The notes under the pieces were generated by a model. The model saw only the letters and a program-made list of their open reading frames with translations. It was not told the DNA's origin and searched no databases. DNA of 16,587 nt from Synergistaceae bacterium. GTDB taxonomy: Bacteria; Synergistota; Synergistia; Synergistales; Synergistaceae. Positions within the stretch are counted from its first letter, which is position 1; the number at the start of each line of letters is the position of its first letter. The stretch lies in assembly GCA_031290815.1 (NCBI GenBank), contig JAISLO010000051.1, forward strand, positions 1-16,587, written 5' to 3'. Positions 1 through 7,694 of the stretch are shown here, in pieces. Position numbers and translations under genes: made by a program.

Positions 1-102
1 CAGCCCGTTGATGAACTGGATGACGGCCTCGCTGGACAGCCTTATCAGTTGTTTCAAAACCAGGTCGAAGATGTGAAGCGTCTCGCGCGTCAACACCAGC
101 AT
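1..102 (-). CDS. Rpn-family PD-(D/E)XK nuclease, second tandem copy (5' end only)
   Basis: This is the first 34 codons of a gene that runs off the left edge of the window. It reads MLVLTRETLHIFDLVLKQLI and onward, and is residue-for-residue identical to the start of the complete copy at 122-1045. The ATG at 102-100 follows AGGAGA plus a run of six G, a strong ribosome binding site. It lies only 19 nt after the stop codon of the upstream paralogue, so the two are probably co-transcribed. What lies beyond the edge is unknown: it could be a full paralogue or a truncated relic. The family assignment rests on identity to the complete neighbour. Confidence 0.75.
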   Translation of the reverse strand, partial: MLVLTRETLHIFDLVLKQLIRLSSEAVIQFINGL

Positions 103-115
103 CCCCCCTCTCCTG
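1..115. repeat. Direct repeat, copy A (start region of second Rpn gene)
   Basis: This copy matches 944-1059 with one substitution (g73 against a1016, a synonymous His codon) and one indel: six C at 103-108 against seven C at 1046-1052. Similarity stops abruptly after the shared TCCTG at 111-115. The repeat covers the ribosome binding site and first 34 codons and reaches the window edge, so its true length is not known. Confidence 0.93.
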
Positions 116-121
116 TTGAAC

Positions 122-1045
122 TCAATTCATCAGGGTTTTCAGGGCATCCAGGGACATCCCTGAGCTCTTGGCTATGATTTCAGGCGGAACTCCGTTGGCC
201 AGTAAGTTCTTAGCCATCTCATATTTGCCTTCTTGCCTGCCTTCTTGCCTGCCCTTCAGTTCAGCCTCTTCCGAATACGTTAGTACTCTGTCCCGCAGCA
301 TGGTGTCCACCTCCGTGAATTCCTCATATTGGCCGAACAGCTCTCTGTACAGGCGTTCCATGTGCTCGAGAACAATCCGTTTGTCGGATTCGTTCATCAG
401 GCCGGACGCTGTGCAACTCTCGACCGTCGTCACAAGATTCTCCAAAATGGGCCTCATCTCTCCCGCCAGTTTTGAACGCTCGTCTGGTGTTTTGGCTTTA
501 ACCGTTCGTTTTCTCAATTTTAGCACGTAGAATGGCAGCAATATCGCCATTTTCCGCTCTTCCAGCTCTTTTACAGAGTATTTCAGGAATTTGAACGCCT
601 TCACCTTGTAGTCATAACGGCCGCCATCCGGAAACTCAAGCGACAGCATGACCTCATCCGGCACTTCATTTGTGATCTCCCAGTAGATGATCCTCGCGTT
701 TGGAAACCTTATAGTGATCCTTCCGTCCTCAGACGGCGTTCTTGCGCGCAGTCCCTCGGCAAATCCATATTCGAACACCCTGAGGGCTATGTCGGCGTCT
801 CCGCTTATCTCTCCCTCGATATGGTACACGTGAACGCCATTTATTATGATGACGGTGTCCGACATCAGACGCCGCAGTTTTTTCGAAACGTTCTCTGTGT
901 TCGGATACTCCACCGAGCTGTCCAGCGGGTGGTTTGTGCCGAACAGCCCGTTGATGAACTGGATGACGGCCTCGCTGGACAGCCTTATCAGTTGTTTCAA
1001 AACCAGGTCGAAGATATGAAGCGTCTCGCGCGTCAACACCAGCAT
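122..1045 (-). CDS. Rpn-family recombination-promoting nuclease / PD-(D/E)XK transposase-like protein
   Basis: A 307-residue protein of the Rpn/YhgA-like family. These are DNA endonucleases with a PD-(D/E)XK fold; E. coli RpnA-E promote RecA-independent recombination, and newer work links some to phage defence. The likely core is D63, then YHIEGEISGD at 74-83 (E77-x-E79, D83), then R89 and Y93. The family usually has E-x-Q, so the second Glu is a small variation. A family-typical segment KAFKFLKYSVKELEE follows at 149-163. The C-terminus holds a charged GRQEGRQEG repeat and a small helical tail, VPPEIIAKSSGMSLDALKTL, as in most members. I chose the ATG at 1045 because AGGAGA plus G7 precedes it and the tandem copy has the same start. 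The frame stays open to 1216, but that extension looks non-coding. Confidence 0.85.
   Translation of the reverse strand: MLVLTRETLHIFDLVLKQLIRLSSEAVIQFINGLFGTNHPLDSSVEYPNTENVSKKLRRLMSDTVIIINGVHVYHIEGEISGDADIALRVFEYGFAEGLRARTPSEDGRITIRFPNARIIYWEITNEVPDEVMLSLEFPDGGRYDYKVKAFKFLKYSVKELEERKMAILLPFYVLKLRKRTVKAKTPDERSKLAGEMRPILENLVTTVESCTASGLMNESDKRIVLEHMERLYRELFGQYEEFTEVDTMLRDRVLTYSEEAELKGRQEGRQEGKYEMAKNLLANGVPPEIIAKSSGMSLDALKTLMN
227..250. repeat. In-frame 12-bp tandem repeat inside the Rpn gene
   Basis: Two perfect copies of GCCTTCTTGCCT plus a partial third. On the minus strand they encode the GRQEGRQEG stretch near the C-terminus. Unit gain or loss keeps the frame and would change the length of a charged linker by four residues. 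Such linkers are typical of this family. Confidence 0.85.
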
Positions 1046-1059
1046 CCCCCCCTCTCCTG
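944..1059. repeat. Direct repeat, copy B (start region of first Rpn gene)
   Basis: Partner of 1-115. It covers the ribosome binding site and the first 34 codons of the complete Rpn gene. Near-identity over non-coding and coding bases, including silent positions, implies recent duplication or gene conversion rather than selection on protein alone. Confidence 0.93.
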
Positions 1060-1067
1060 CATAACGT

Positions 1068-1096
1068 ATTATATTTATCCTCTCGATGTTTGGGAA
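1068..1096 (-). promoter_or_regulatory. Candidate promoter of the Rpn genes
   Basis: On the minus strand a perfect TATAAT lies at 1073-1068. A weak -35 (TTCCCA, 1096-1091) sits 17 nt upstream. Transcription would start around 1061, just ahead of the ribosome binding site at 1058-1053, giving a very short leader. The -35 is poor, so this is a moderate guess. Confidence 0.35.
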
Positions 1097-1173
1097 TACC
1101 TCGGAAGTATTTGAGCCGGACAGAACCCTCTGTAGTCCGTCAACAGGATACGACGCGATACGTTTGTGAAATT

Positions 1174-1182
1174 TGATATAAT
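1174..1182 (+). promoter_or_regulatory. Candidate extended -10 promoter of mtnA
   Basis: TGATATAAT is a perfect extended -10 element (TG-N-TATAAT), which can work without a good -35; none is visible 16-18 nt upstream. Initiation near 1189 gives a leader of about 109 nt before the chosen ATG at 1298. The divergent Rpn promoter lies about 100 bp away. Confidence 0.4.
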
Positions 1183-1297
1183 ACGAAGAAATATGAAATG
1201 ATACTATCATCATCAATCGGCTGGGCGTTTCATGTTCGGGAGAGTCTTAGCCGCCGACATTGGTTTATTTTGTCAGGAGCCTGGGGGAAAAATTAGA

Positions 1298-2401
1298 ATG
1301 CTGAAAAACATCATGGATTATGATACGGTCGCCCTGGACGATGATCTTGGCGCGCTGGTGATCGTGGATCAGACCAAGCTGCCTGGCGTCGTCGAGGTGC
1401 TGGCCCTGACGGAACAGGAGGATATTCACCGCGCCATTCGCACGTTGAAGGTGAGGGGCGCGCCGGCCATCGGCGTGGCTGCGGCTATCGGGATTTATCT
1501 GGCCGCGAAAAAGAGCGCCGAGAGGGAATATGAGAGCTTCTACCGAGAGTTCCGCGCCGCTAGGGAATACTTGGCGTCATCCAGGCCCACCGCCGTTAAC
1601 CTGTTCTGGGCGTTGGACCGCATGGAGAGGGTTGTCAGGGGCAACAGCGATGCGCCGGTCGATATGATCAAGGATATGCTACACAACGAGGCCCTGAACA
1701 TTATGGACGAGGACGTTCTGGTATGCCGCTCCATAGGCGAATACGGCCTCGGCCTGATAAAGGATGGGGATGGCATCCTGACCCACTGCAACGCCGGGCA
1801 GTTGGCGACCGTGAAGTACGGGACGGCGCTTGCCCCGATCCACGTCGGCCGCGAGAGGGGATATAACTTCAGGGTGTTCGTGGACGAGACGAGGCCGCTG
1901 CTTCAAGGCGCGCGCCTCTCCTCCCTTGAGATGCTGGCCGACGGCGTGAACACTACTCTGATCTGCGACAACATGGCCTCCCAGGTTATGAAGAACGGCT
2001 GGATTCAGTCGGTATTCGTCGGCAGCGACCGCGTGGCGGCTAACGGAGACGCCTGCAACAAGATAGGAACGTCGGGAGTGGCGATCATGGCCCGTTACTA
2101 CGGCATACCGTTCTATGTGTGCGCGCCCACGTCAACCATCGACATGTCGGTCGAAAGGGGTGAGGACATCGTCATCGAGGAACGTCCCCCAGAAGAGGTG
2201 ACCGAGATGTGGTACAGGGAGCGAATGGCGCCGCAGGACGTGAAGGTGTACAACCCCGCGTTCGACTTTGCCGACAGCGAGCTGATAACCTGCATAATAA
2301 CCGAGTACGGCAAAGCGCGCCCGCCTTACTCGGAGAGCTTGAGAAAGATTTTCGATGAGAGGGAAGGCTGCGACGGACGCAAAAGGGAGGGAACGAAATG
2401 A
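1298..2401 (+). CDS. mtnA: S-methyl-5-thioribose-1-phosphate isomerase (MtnA/DrdI type)
   Basis: The 367-residue enzyme is expected to isomerise an aldose 1-phosphate (methylthioribose 1-phosphate or 5-deoxyribose 1-phosphate) to the ribulose 1-phosphate, in the cytoplasm. Family blocks are clear: VRGAPAIGVAAAIG at 52-65, RPTAVNLFWALDRM at 96-109, THCNAGQLAT at 162-171 with catalytic Cys164, DETRPLLQGARL at 196-207, and VGSDRVAANGD at 241-251 with the acid Asp244. The 80-residue Cys-Asp spacing matches the characterised Bacillus enzyme. I start at ATG 1298 because family N-termini begin near MLK and GGGGGA lies upstream; the frame extends to an ATG at 1232. The stop overlaps the next start as ATGA, so it is coupled to the aldolase. 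Substrate (MTR-1-P or 5-dR-1-P) cannot be settled from sequence. Confidence 0.95.
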   Translation: MLKNIMDYDTVALDDDLGALVIVDQTKLPGVVEVLALTEQEDIHRAIRTLKVRGAPAIGVAAAIGIYLAAKKSAEREYESFYREFRAAREYLASSRPTAVNLFWALDRMERVVRGNSDAPVDMIKDMLHNEALNIMDEDVLVCRSIGEYGLGLIKDGDGILTHCNAGQLATVKYGTALAPIHVGRERGYNFRVFVDETRPLLQGARLSSLEMLADGVNTTLICDNMASQVMKNGWIQSVFVGSDRVAANGDACNKIGTSGVAIMARYYGIPFYVCAPTSTIDMSVERGEDIVIEERPPEEVTEMWYRERMAPQDVKVYNPAFDFADSELITCIITEYGKARPPYSESLRKIFDEREGCDGRKREGTK

Positions 2402-3084
2402 GCGAGGCGGTTTTTCCAGGCGACGGCGAAGCGCGAGAGGAGATCCTGGATATAGGACGGCGCATGTACCAAAAGAACTATGTGGCCGCGAACGACGGCA
2501 ACATCTCGCTCAGGATCGCGCGGGACGTCATACTCGTCACTCCCGCCGGCGTTTCCAAGGGGTTCATGAAGGCCGCGCAGCTCGTCAAGATGAGCCTGGA
2601 TGGGACTGTGCTCCAATCAGGCGGCCTCAAACCCTCGTCCGAGGTCAAAATGCACCTCAGGCTTTATCTTGAAAACACGAACATCATGGGCGTGACTCAC
2701 GCTCATCCGCCGGTCTGCACGTCGTTCGCCATCGCCGGCGTCAGCCTTGACAAGGCAGTATACTCGGAAGCGATCGTGAATCTTGGCGTGATCCCATGCG
2801 TTCCTTACAAGACGCCCGGCTCTCAGGGCGTACCCGACTCCGTGGCGCCTTATTGCAGGGACTACAACGGCGTTCTGCTAGGCAATCACGGCGCCCTCTC
2901 CTGGGGGGCGAGCCTGACCGAGGCGTTCTTCCGGCTAGAGTCCATGGAGCACTACGCCACGATACTCATGTACACCGGCAATATAATCGGCAAGGCGAAC
3001 GTCTTGAACCGCGATCAGGTCGGCGAACTGATCCGCATTCGCGAGCGGCTGGGCATAACGACAGGCAGCGTCCCCTTGTCTTAA
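2398..3084 (+). CDS. Class II aldolase of the DHAP shunt (5-deoxyribulose / methylthioribulose 1-phosphate aldolase)
   Basis: A 228-residue zinc aldolase of the FucA/AraD/MtnB superfamily. Visible blocks are NDGNIS at 32-37, TPAGVSKG at 48-55, and PSSEVKMHL at 79-87 with E82 at the position of the FucA catalytic Glu. H101 and H103 (HAHPP) and H164 (GNHGA) are the three zinc ligands. Fused in translation to mtnA (ATGA overlap), it most likely splits the ribulose 1-phosphate to dihydroxyacetone phosphate and acetaldehyde or methylthioacetaldehyde, as Ald2 and DrdA do. MtnB dehydratase belongs to the same superfamily, but no mtnC, mtnD or mtnW is nearby, which favours the aldolase. Phosphorylase or kinase genes that would feed the pair are also absent. 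Its stop is 1 bp from the convergent Ca2+ ATPase stop, leaving no room for a terminator. Confidence 0.9.
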   Translation: MSEAVFPGDGEAREEILDIGRRMYQKNYVAANDGNISLRIARDVILVTPAGVSKGFMKAAQLVKMSLDGTVLQSGGLKPSSEVKMHLRLYLENTNIMGVTHAHPPVCTSFAIAGVSLDKAVYSEAIVNLGVIPCVPYKTPGSQGVPDSVAPYCRDYNGVLLGNHGALSWGASLTEAFFRLESMEHYATILMYTGNIIGKANVLNRDQVGELIRIRERLGITTGSVPLS

Positions 3085-3085
3085 A

Positions 3086-6010
3086 TCAGGCGTTCGCGCT
3101 TCTACGCCGGATAAAGCGAAGAATTTCGCCGACCCAGAGGACTATCGACGTCGGAATTATTATGAACGCCCAATCTTCCGCGGAGAGCGGCTCGGTCCGA
3201 AACGCCTCGCCTCCGAACTGAGTTATCAGAATCTGTCCGACGAAGATGATGAACGCGATGCAGACAAAACCCCTGTTCTCGAACACTCCGCTGAAGGCCG
3301 ATCCGGAAAGGCCGAGGCAGCGCGCGTTGAACAGATTCCACAACTGCAGCATCACGAAGACGTTGAAGAACAGGGACAGCTCGTAATCGGTGATGCCGCC
3401 ATCCTTTATTTTGAGCAGCATACCTACGAGTATCACGATGAACACCGCCGCGTACCCCAGGATCTGTTGCCACATCTTGGAGGTGACTATAAACGCCTCC
3501 GGGTCCCTCGGCTTGTTTTTCATCACGTCCTGATGGGGAGGTTCGGCCGCGAGCGCGAGGGCCGCGAACGTGTCCATGATCAGGTTGACCCAGAGCATCT
3601 GGGTGACCGTGAGAGGCAGCTCGACCCCTATGAACGGTCCGATGAGGGCGATGAACAGCGCCGTCACGTTTACGGTAAGCTGGAACAGGACGAATCGCTG
3701 GATGTTTTGATACAGTGAGCGTCCCCACATGATGGCGTTGACGATGCTGCGGAACGAGTCGTCGAGCAGGATGATGTCGCTGGCCTCTTTCGCGACAGCC
3801 GTGCCGGCTTTGCCCATCGCCAGCCCGACGTTCGCGTGGTTCAACGCGGGCGCGTCGTTCGTTCCATCGCCTGTGACCGCCACTACCTCTCCGAGCTTCT
3901 GGAGCGTCCGGACCAGCCTCAGCTTGTGCTGCGGCTTTGCCCTGGAGAGTATCTTGAGTTTGGGCGCTATCGCCAGCAGTTCGTCGTCGGTCCGCTCCTC
4001 GAACTCGGTCCCGGTCAGGTGGACCTGCTCGATGTCGTCCCCTTCGTTCAGAAGTCCTATCTGCCGGCCGATCTCCTTCGCCGTCTCCTGGTTGTCCCCG
4101 GTCACTATCTTGACGCCGATCCCGCTCTTCGAGCAGGCTCTGATGGCGTCCGGGACCTCGGCCCTCACAGGGTCGGCGATCGCGGTAAAGCCTATCCACG
4201 TGAGCTCTGACGAGTTCTCCTCCATCTTTCCGGGCGGCAGTCCTTCGCCGCTCCGGCAGGCGAAGCCGAGCACCCTCATCCCCCTCCGCTGATACGAGCG
4301 GATCCCGTCGAGCACCGTTGATTTGACCTCATCCGTAATCGGCATGGGCTCGCCCTCCTCGTTGAAGAAGGAGACACACTTAGCCAGAACGACCTCCGGC
4401 GCTCCCTTGACGTGCAGGATCTCGCCGTTTTGGGGGGAGCGTCCGAGAGTCGCCATGAACTTGCGCTCCGTGGAGAACGCGAGCTGTTCGGTCAGATCGA
4501 AGCCCTCTCGGATAGCGCGATAGTCTATGCCGTTCGCTTCCAGCCAGAGAAGCAGCGCGGACTCTGTCGGGTTGCCAAGCGCCTCCACCTTCTCGCCCCG
4601 AGAGAGGTGCGCGGTGGAGTTTGCGGCCATCGTCTCGTATATCAGCGCCGAGTCGCGTCCGCGCCCCTTTTTGACGTCGAGGAACGGAAACTTCGTCTCG
4701 AACACGCTCATCTCATTCTGCGTGAGCGTCCCGGTCTTGTCGGTGCAGATGACGGTAGCGGCCCCTATCGTCTCGCAGGCGTGCATCCTGCGCACCAGGT
4801 TGTTTGTGGCTGTCATCTTCCTCATGCTGTACGCCAGGCTCAGGGTGACGCTCATGGCGAGCCCCTCCGGAACAGCCACGACTATGATGGTTATCGCTAT
4901 CATGAAGAACTGCAGGAACTGCCTGCCTGCCTCGAAGCTGGGCCACGCGGAGAATGGATCCGGAACGACGGACAGAACCCATGCGATTCCGACTGCGGCA
5001 ACGAAGAAGACCGCGCCATAACAGATCTGCTTCAACCACTTCACCAGGCTCTCGTCCTCGAGCCATTCGGGACGGTCCTTCGGCTTGCCGGTCACTTCGA
5101 AGAAGTCGTATACTATCGGCAGCCAGACGCGCATGAGCGCTATCATCACCGAAATTATCAGTATGATCAGAAAGATCCACTGGGTCTGAGACATGACGAT
5201 GCCGCCCGTTATCGCGCCCCGCACCGTAAGGGCTGCGAAGAGCAGCGCGGCGATGCCGAACCCGACGACGCCTATGAGCTTGCTGAGTCCTTCGAGCTGA
5301 CGGTTCAGCGGCGTCTCCTCGCCGGACTCCTCGGATGCCTCCTTCGCGGCGTGGCCTATTTCCGTGGAGTCGCCGACCGACGTTACGCGGACGACCCCAT
5401 GTCCCTCCCTGACCATCGTGCCTCGGTAGACGTGATCGATGGGATAGGCCGTCTGTTTGTCGGCCTCGCCCTCCGGGACCTCGCCTATCGCGAACTTGGG
5501 AGCCGGCACCGATTCCCCCGTGATCTTGGACTCGTCTATCTGGAGAGAGATAGAGCGGACCACGCACGCGTCCGCCGGTATCTCCTCTCCCTGTTCCAGG
5601 AGAAGTATATCGCCGACGACTATGTCCTTCTTGGAGACCGTGTGATAATCGCCGCTCCTGATGACACGGTAATCGACGTCGTCGCTGACCTGGTTTAAGA
5701 CGTCAAACTCCTTGCCAGCCTTGTACTCGTTTATGAAGGCCATGGTGGTGGCCAGCAGAATCGCCGCTACGATGCCGACCGATTCCGTATATTCCCCGTG
5801 GGCGAAGCTCACCAGAAACGAGACCCCGGCGGCTATTAGAAGAATCCTGATTATCGGGTCCTCGAACTTCTCCAGGAAGAGCTTCCACCACGGGTCCCTC
5901 TCCGGCGGGGTGAGGACATTCATCCCGTGTTCGGCGCGGCTCGCTAGAACCTCCTGTTCGGTCAGCCCTTGAAACTGCTCGGTGTGTTTCTTTTCTGTTT
6001 GTTCCGTCAT
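3086..6010 (-). CDS. PMCA-type (P-IIB) calcium-translocating P-type ATPase
   Basis: A 974-residue inner-membrane pump expected to export Ca2+ using ATP. Visible motifs: TGES 164-167 (actuator domain), VAVPEGL 378-384 (M4), DKTGTLT 424-430 (phosphorylated Asp424), KGAP 535-538 (nucleotide binding), TGDGTNDAP 713-721 (hinge). M5 reads QLTVNVTALFIA and M6 reads LWVNLIMDTFAALAL with N809 and D813. M4-M6 resemble plasma-membrane Ca2+ ATPases (one Ca2+ site) more than SERCA. Oddly, two extra hydrophobic stretches (about 277-297 and 328-350), joined by a charged loop, lie between M3 and M4. Start ATG 6010 follows GGGGAA. It lies 31 nt after the HAD gene and is probably the last gene of the operon starting at 7632. 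Confidence 0.93.
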   Translation of the reverse strand: MTEQTEKKHTEQFQGLTEQEVLASRAEHGMNVLTPPERDPWWKLFLEKFEDPIIRILLIAAGVSFLVSFAHGEYTESVGIVAAILLATTMAFINEYKAGKEFDVLNQVSDDVDYRVIRSGDYHTVSKKDIVVGDILLLEQGEEIPADACVVRSISLQIDESKITGESVPAPKFAIGEVPEGEADKQTAYPIDHVYRGTMVREGHGVVRVTSVGDSTEIGHAAKEASEESGEETPLNRQLEGLSKLIGVVGFGIAALLFAALTVRGAITGGIVMSQTQWIFLIILIISVMIALMRVWLPIVYDFFEVTGKPKDRPEWLEDESLVKWLKQICYGAVFFVAAVGIAWVLSVVPDPFSAWPSFEAGRQFLQFFMIAITIIVVAVPEGLAMSVTLSLAYSMRKMTATNNLVRRMHACETIGAATVICTDKTGTLTQNEMSVFETKFPFLDVKKGRGRDSALIYETMAANSTAHLSRGEKVEALGNPTESALLLWLEANGIDYRAIREGFDLTEQLAFSTERKFMATLGRSPQNGEILHVKGAPEVVLAKCVSFFNEEGEPMPITDEVKSTVLDGIRSYQRRGMRVLGFACRSGEGLPPGKMEENSSELTWIGFTAIADPVRAEVPDAIRACSKSGIGVKIVTGDNQETAKEIGRQIGLLNEGDDIEQVHLTGTEFEERTDDELLAIAPKLKILSRAKPQHKLRLVRTLQKLGEVVAVTGDGTNDAPALNHANVGLAMGKAGTAVAKEASDIILLDDSFRSIVNAIMWGRSLYQNIQRFVLFQLTVNVTALFIALIGPFIGVELPLTVTQMLWVNLIMDTFAALALAAEPPHQDVMKNKPRDPEAFIVTSKMWQQILGYAAVFIVILVGMLLKIKDGGITDYELSLFFNVFVMLQLWNLFNARCLGLSGSAFSGVFENRGFVCIAFIIFVGQILITQFGGEAFRTEPLSAEDWAFIIIPTSIVLWVGEILRFIRRRSANA

Positions 6011-6041
6011 GTTTATTCCCCAATCATGTTTAGTCTCAAAA

Positions 6042-6671
6042 TCATGTTCGCCGCTCGATCTCAGGAACGCGATCCCATCTATACACGGCCTCGTCCGCGA
6101 TGGAGAGCATCTCCTTGTCGCCGCGGCTGTTTCCGTAAGCGAATATCCTGGAGTACTTGCTCAGGTCCGCCGCGGCGCGGATTCTTGTCACCTTCTCTTT
6201 TCCCCAGCAATTCGGTGTGAGGAGGCGGCCGGTCAGATATCCGTCCGCCGCCTCGAGTTCGGTTCCGATCACCGCGACGCCGTAGCGCTCCGCCCAAAAT
6301 TCGCACCAGTCCTTCATCGAGGCCGTTACGATATAAACGTCGTCGCCGTGTTCGATGTGGCTCAGAAAGACCCGCATCGCCTCCGGTCTCAGGTTTTTCT
6401 CTATTTCATGACAGGCGTACTTCCTTGCGAACGATATATACGATTCGCAAGGGACGCCAGCCCAGAGGTTGTTTACCAACGTTTCCTTGAGGAACGACCG
6501 GTCGAATCGAAGAGCGGATAAAACGGCCGGTATCAGCCCGATCAGAGCGGCCGCCACGCGGCGTTTTCCGAAGAACATTGTGTTGAAGTCCCAGAAAGTA
6601 TCCCTCCGAGTCAGGGTTCCGTCAAAGTCGAAGAGGGCGATCTGTCTCGCCGCTATAGCCGGAGACGCCGT
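6042..6671 (-). CDS. HAD-superfamily IB phosphatase, PgpC-like, start codon unusual
   Basis: Numbered from the provisional start, motif I is DFDGTLT with nucleophile D15 and acid D17. Motif II is VTAS at about 115-118, motif III lysine lies in NCWGKEK (about 158-160), and motif IV is GNSRGDKE with D185. RRDTFWDF after motif I and NCWGKEKV resemble the PgpC/YfhB group (phosphatidylglycerophosphatase C) more than phosphoserine phosphatase; substrate is unproven. The first ATG (6578) is downstream of motif I and would give a dead enzyme. The frame is open upstream to a stop at 6704-6702, with no ATG, GTG or TTG. I provisionally use ACG 6671, 5 nt after GAGG; CTG 6695 is the alternative. The gene abuts or overlaps the aldo/keto reductase end, and its stop is 31 nt before the ATPase. 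Confidence 0.8.
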   Translation of the reverse strand, partial: TASPAIAARQIALFDFDGTLTRRDTFWDFNTMFFGKRRVAAALIGLIPAVLSALRFDRSFLKETLVNNLWAGVPCESYISFARKYACHEIEKNLRPEAMRVFLSHIEHGDDVYIVTASMKDWCEFWAERYGVAVIGTELEAADGYLTGRLLTPNCWGKEKVTRIRAAADLSKYSRIFAYGNSRGDKEMLSIADEAVYRWDRVPEIERRT

Positions 6672-6681
6672 TCGAACCTCG

Positions 6682-7632
6682 TTACTTTCCGACAGTTTCG
6701 TCTATCGCCTTGTTTATGCGGCTGATCTCGTCGCCGCTCAGACTCCACTCCATTGCCGCGCAGTTCTCCTCCGCGTGTTTCGCCGAACGGACTCCGAGGA
6801 GCGCCGTGTCGACGAGCGGGTGTTGAGCGCTCCAGTTGATCGTGACATGGGACACTGGGCACTTGTGATCGGCCGCGATGGCGTCGAGCGTCTTCAACAG
6901 GTCCATCGTCTTGGAGAAGAACGGTTCTTTGAAAAAAGGATAGAACAGGATGCGCCAGTCGTCGGGCTCGAACTTTGGAATCTCGCGGTAATGCCCCGTC
7001 AGGATGCCGGCTCCGAGCGGCCCGTAGGCCATGTTCGCCGCGCCGTGATCGTGCGCCCATTTCATGATTTTCTCGTTTCTGCTGCATACCATGGAGTGCT
7101 GAGGCTGAATGGCGTCGATCGCGGCGTGTTTCATGCCCTCCTCCATCTGTTCTATGCTGTGGTTCGACACGCCTATGAATCGGATCTTGCCCTTGCTCTT
7201 CAGCTCGCTCAGGGCCTCGAAGGTCTCGGACGCGGGAGCCTTGGTGTCGATGTCCGGCCAATGCACGATGTACAGATCTATGTAATCGGTGTCGAGGTTT
7301 TTCAGGGAGACGTCTATCTCCCTCATTATGTTGGCGCGAGACGCGTTCTTGAACAGTTCTCCGTTGGGCCACGTGAGGCCGACCTTGGTCGATATGACGA
7401 GCTTTGATCGATCATAGCCCTTTATGGCCCTCCCGACCACCTTCTCCGCCTCTCCGAAGCCGTAGGCCGGAGCGGTGTCGATCAGGTTGACGCCGTTGTC
7501 GATCATGGCTCGGATGGCCCCTATGGAGCTGTCCCTGTCCGCTCCGCCCCAGCCGTCTCCTCCGATGCCCCACGTCCCGACGGAGATGACGGATGTCTTC
7601 AACCCTGTTTTGCCAAAGTCCTTGTATCGCAT
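6682..7632 (-). CDS. Aldo/keto reductase
   Basis: A 316-residue NAD(P)H-dependent carbonyl reductase with a TIM-barrel fold, presumably cytoplasmic. The catalytic tetrad is visible: D52 and Y57 in IDTAPAYGFGEAE, K83 in ISTKVGL and H124 in YIVHWPD. GKIRFIGVSN at 148-157 and the LLGVRSAKHAEEN block near the C-terminus, which contacts the cofactor phosphate, are standard. Length fits the family. The start is secure: GAGGAGG lies 8 nt before ATG 7632. It is the first gene of a minus-strand run with the HAD phosphatase and Ca2+ ATPase, and a strong promoter precedes it. The physiological substrate cannot be told; it resembles the YajO/Tas-like general-purpose reductases. Confidence 0.92.
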   Translation of the reverse strand: MRYKDFGKTGLKTSVISVGTWGIGGDGWGGADRDSSIGAIRAMIDNGVNLIDTAPAYGFGEAEKVVGRAIKGYDRSKLVISTKVGLTWPNGELFKNASRANIMREIDVSLKNLDTDYIDLYIVHWPDIDTKAPASETFEALSELKSKGKIRFIGVSNHSIEQMEEGMKHAAIDAIQPQHSMVCSRNEKIMKWAHDHGAANMAYGPLGAGILTGHYREIPKFEPDDWRILFYPFFKEPFFSKTMDLLKTLDAIAADHKCPVSHVTINWSAQHPLVDTALLGVRSAKHAEENCAAMEWSLSGDEISRINKAIDETVGK

Positions 7633-7694
7633 TTTTCATCCTCCTCTGTCTCGCTAAATCGTCAAACAATCCAGATATATGCCGCCTAAAAACA

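Noticed and set aside
1046..1216. In-frame 57-codon N-terminal extension of the Rpn gene
   Set aside because: The tandem copy starts at the equivalent of ATG 1045, a strong ribosome binding site lies there, and the extension overlaps promoter-like elements and has no family resemblance.
4412..5698. Long open frame of 428 codons on the plus strand opposite the Ca2+ ATPase
   Set aside because: It is antisense to a gene with all P-type ATPase motifs; its translation is Arg/His/Asp-rich with no recognisable fold. High GC at third positions keeps such frames open.
6469..7407. Open frame of 312 codons on the plus strand opposite the aldo/keto reductase
   Set aside because: It is a shadow of the reductase and the HAD gene, both of which show complete catalytic motifs on the other strand.
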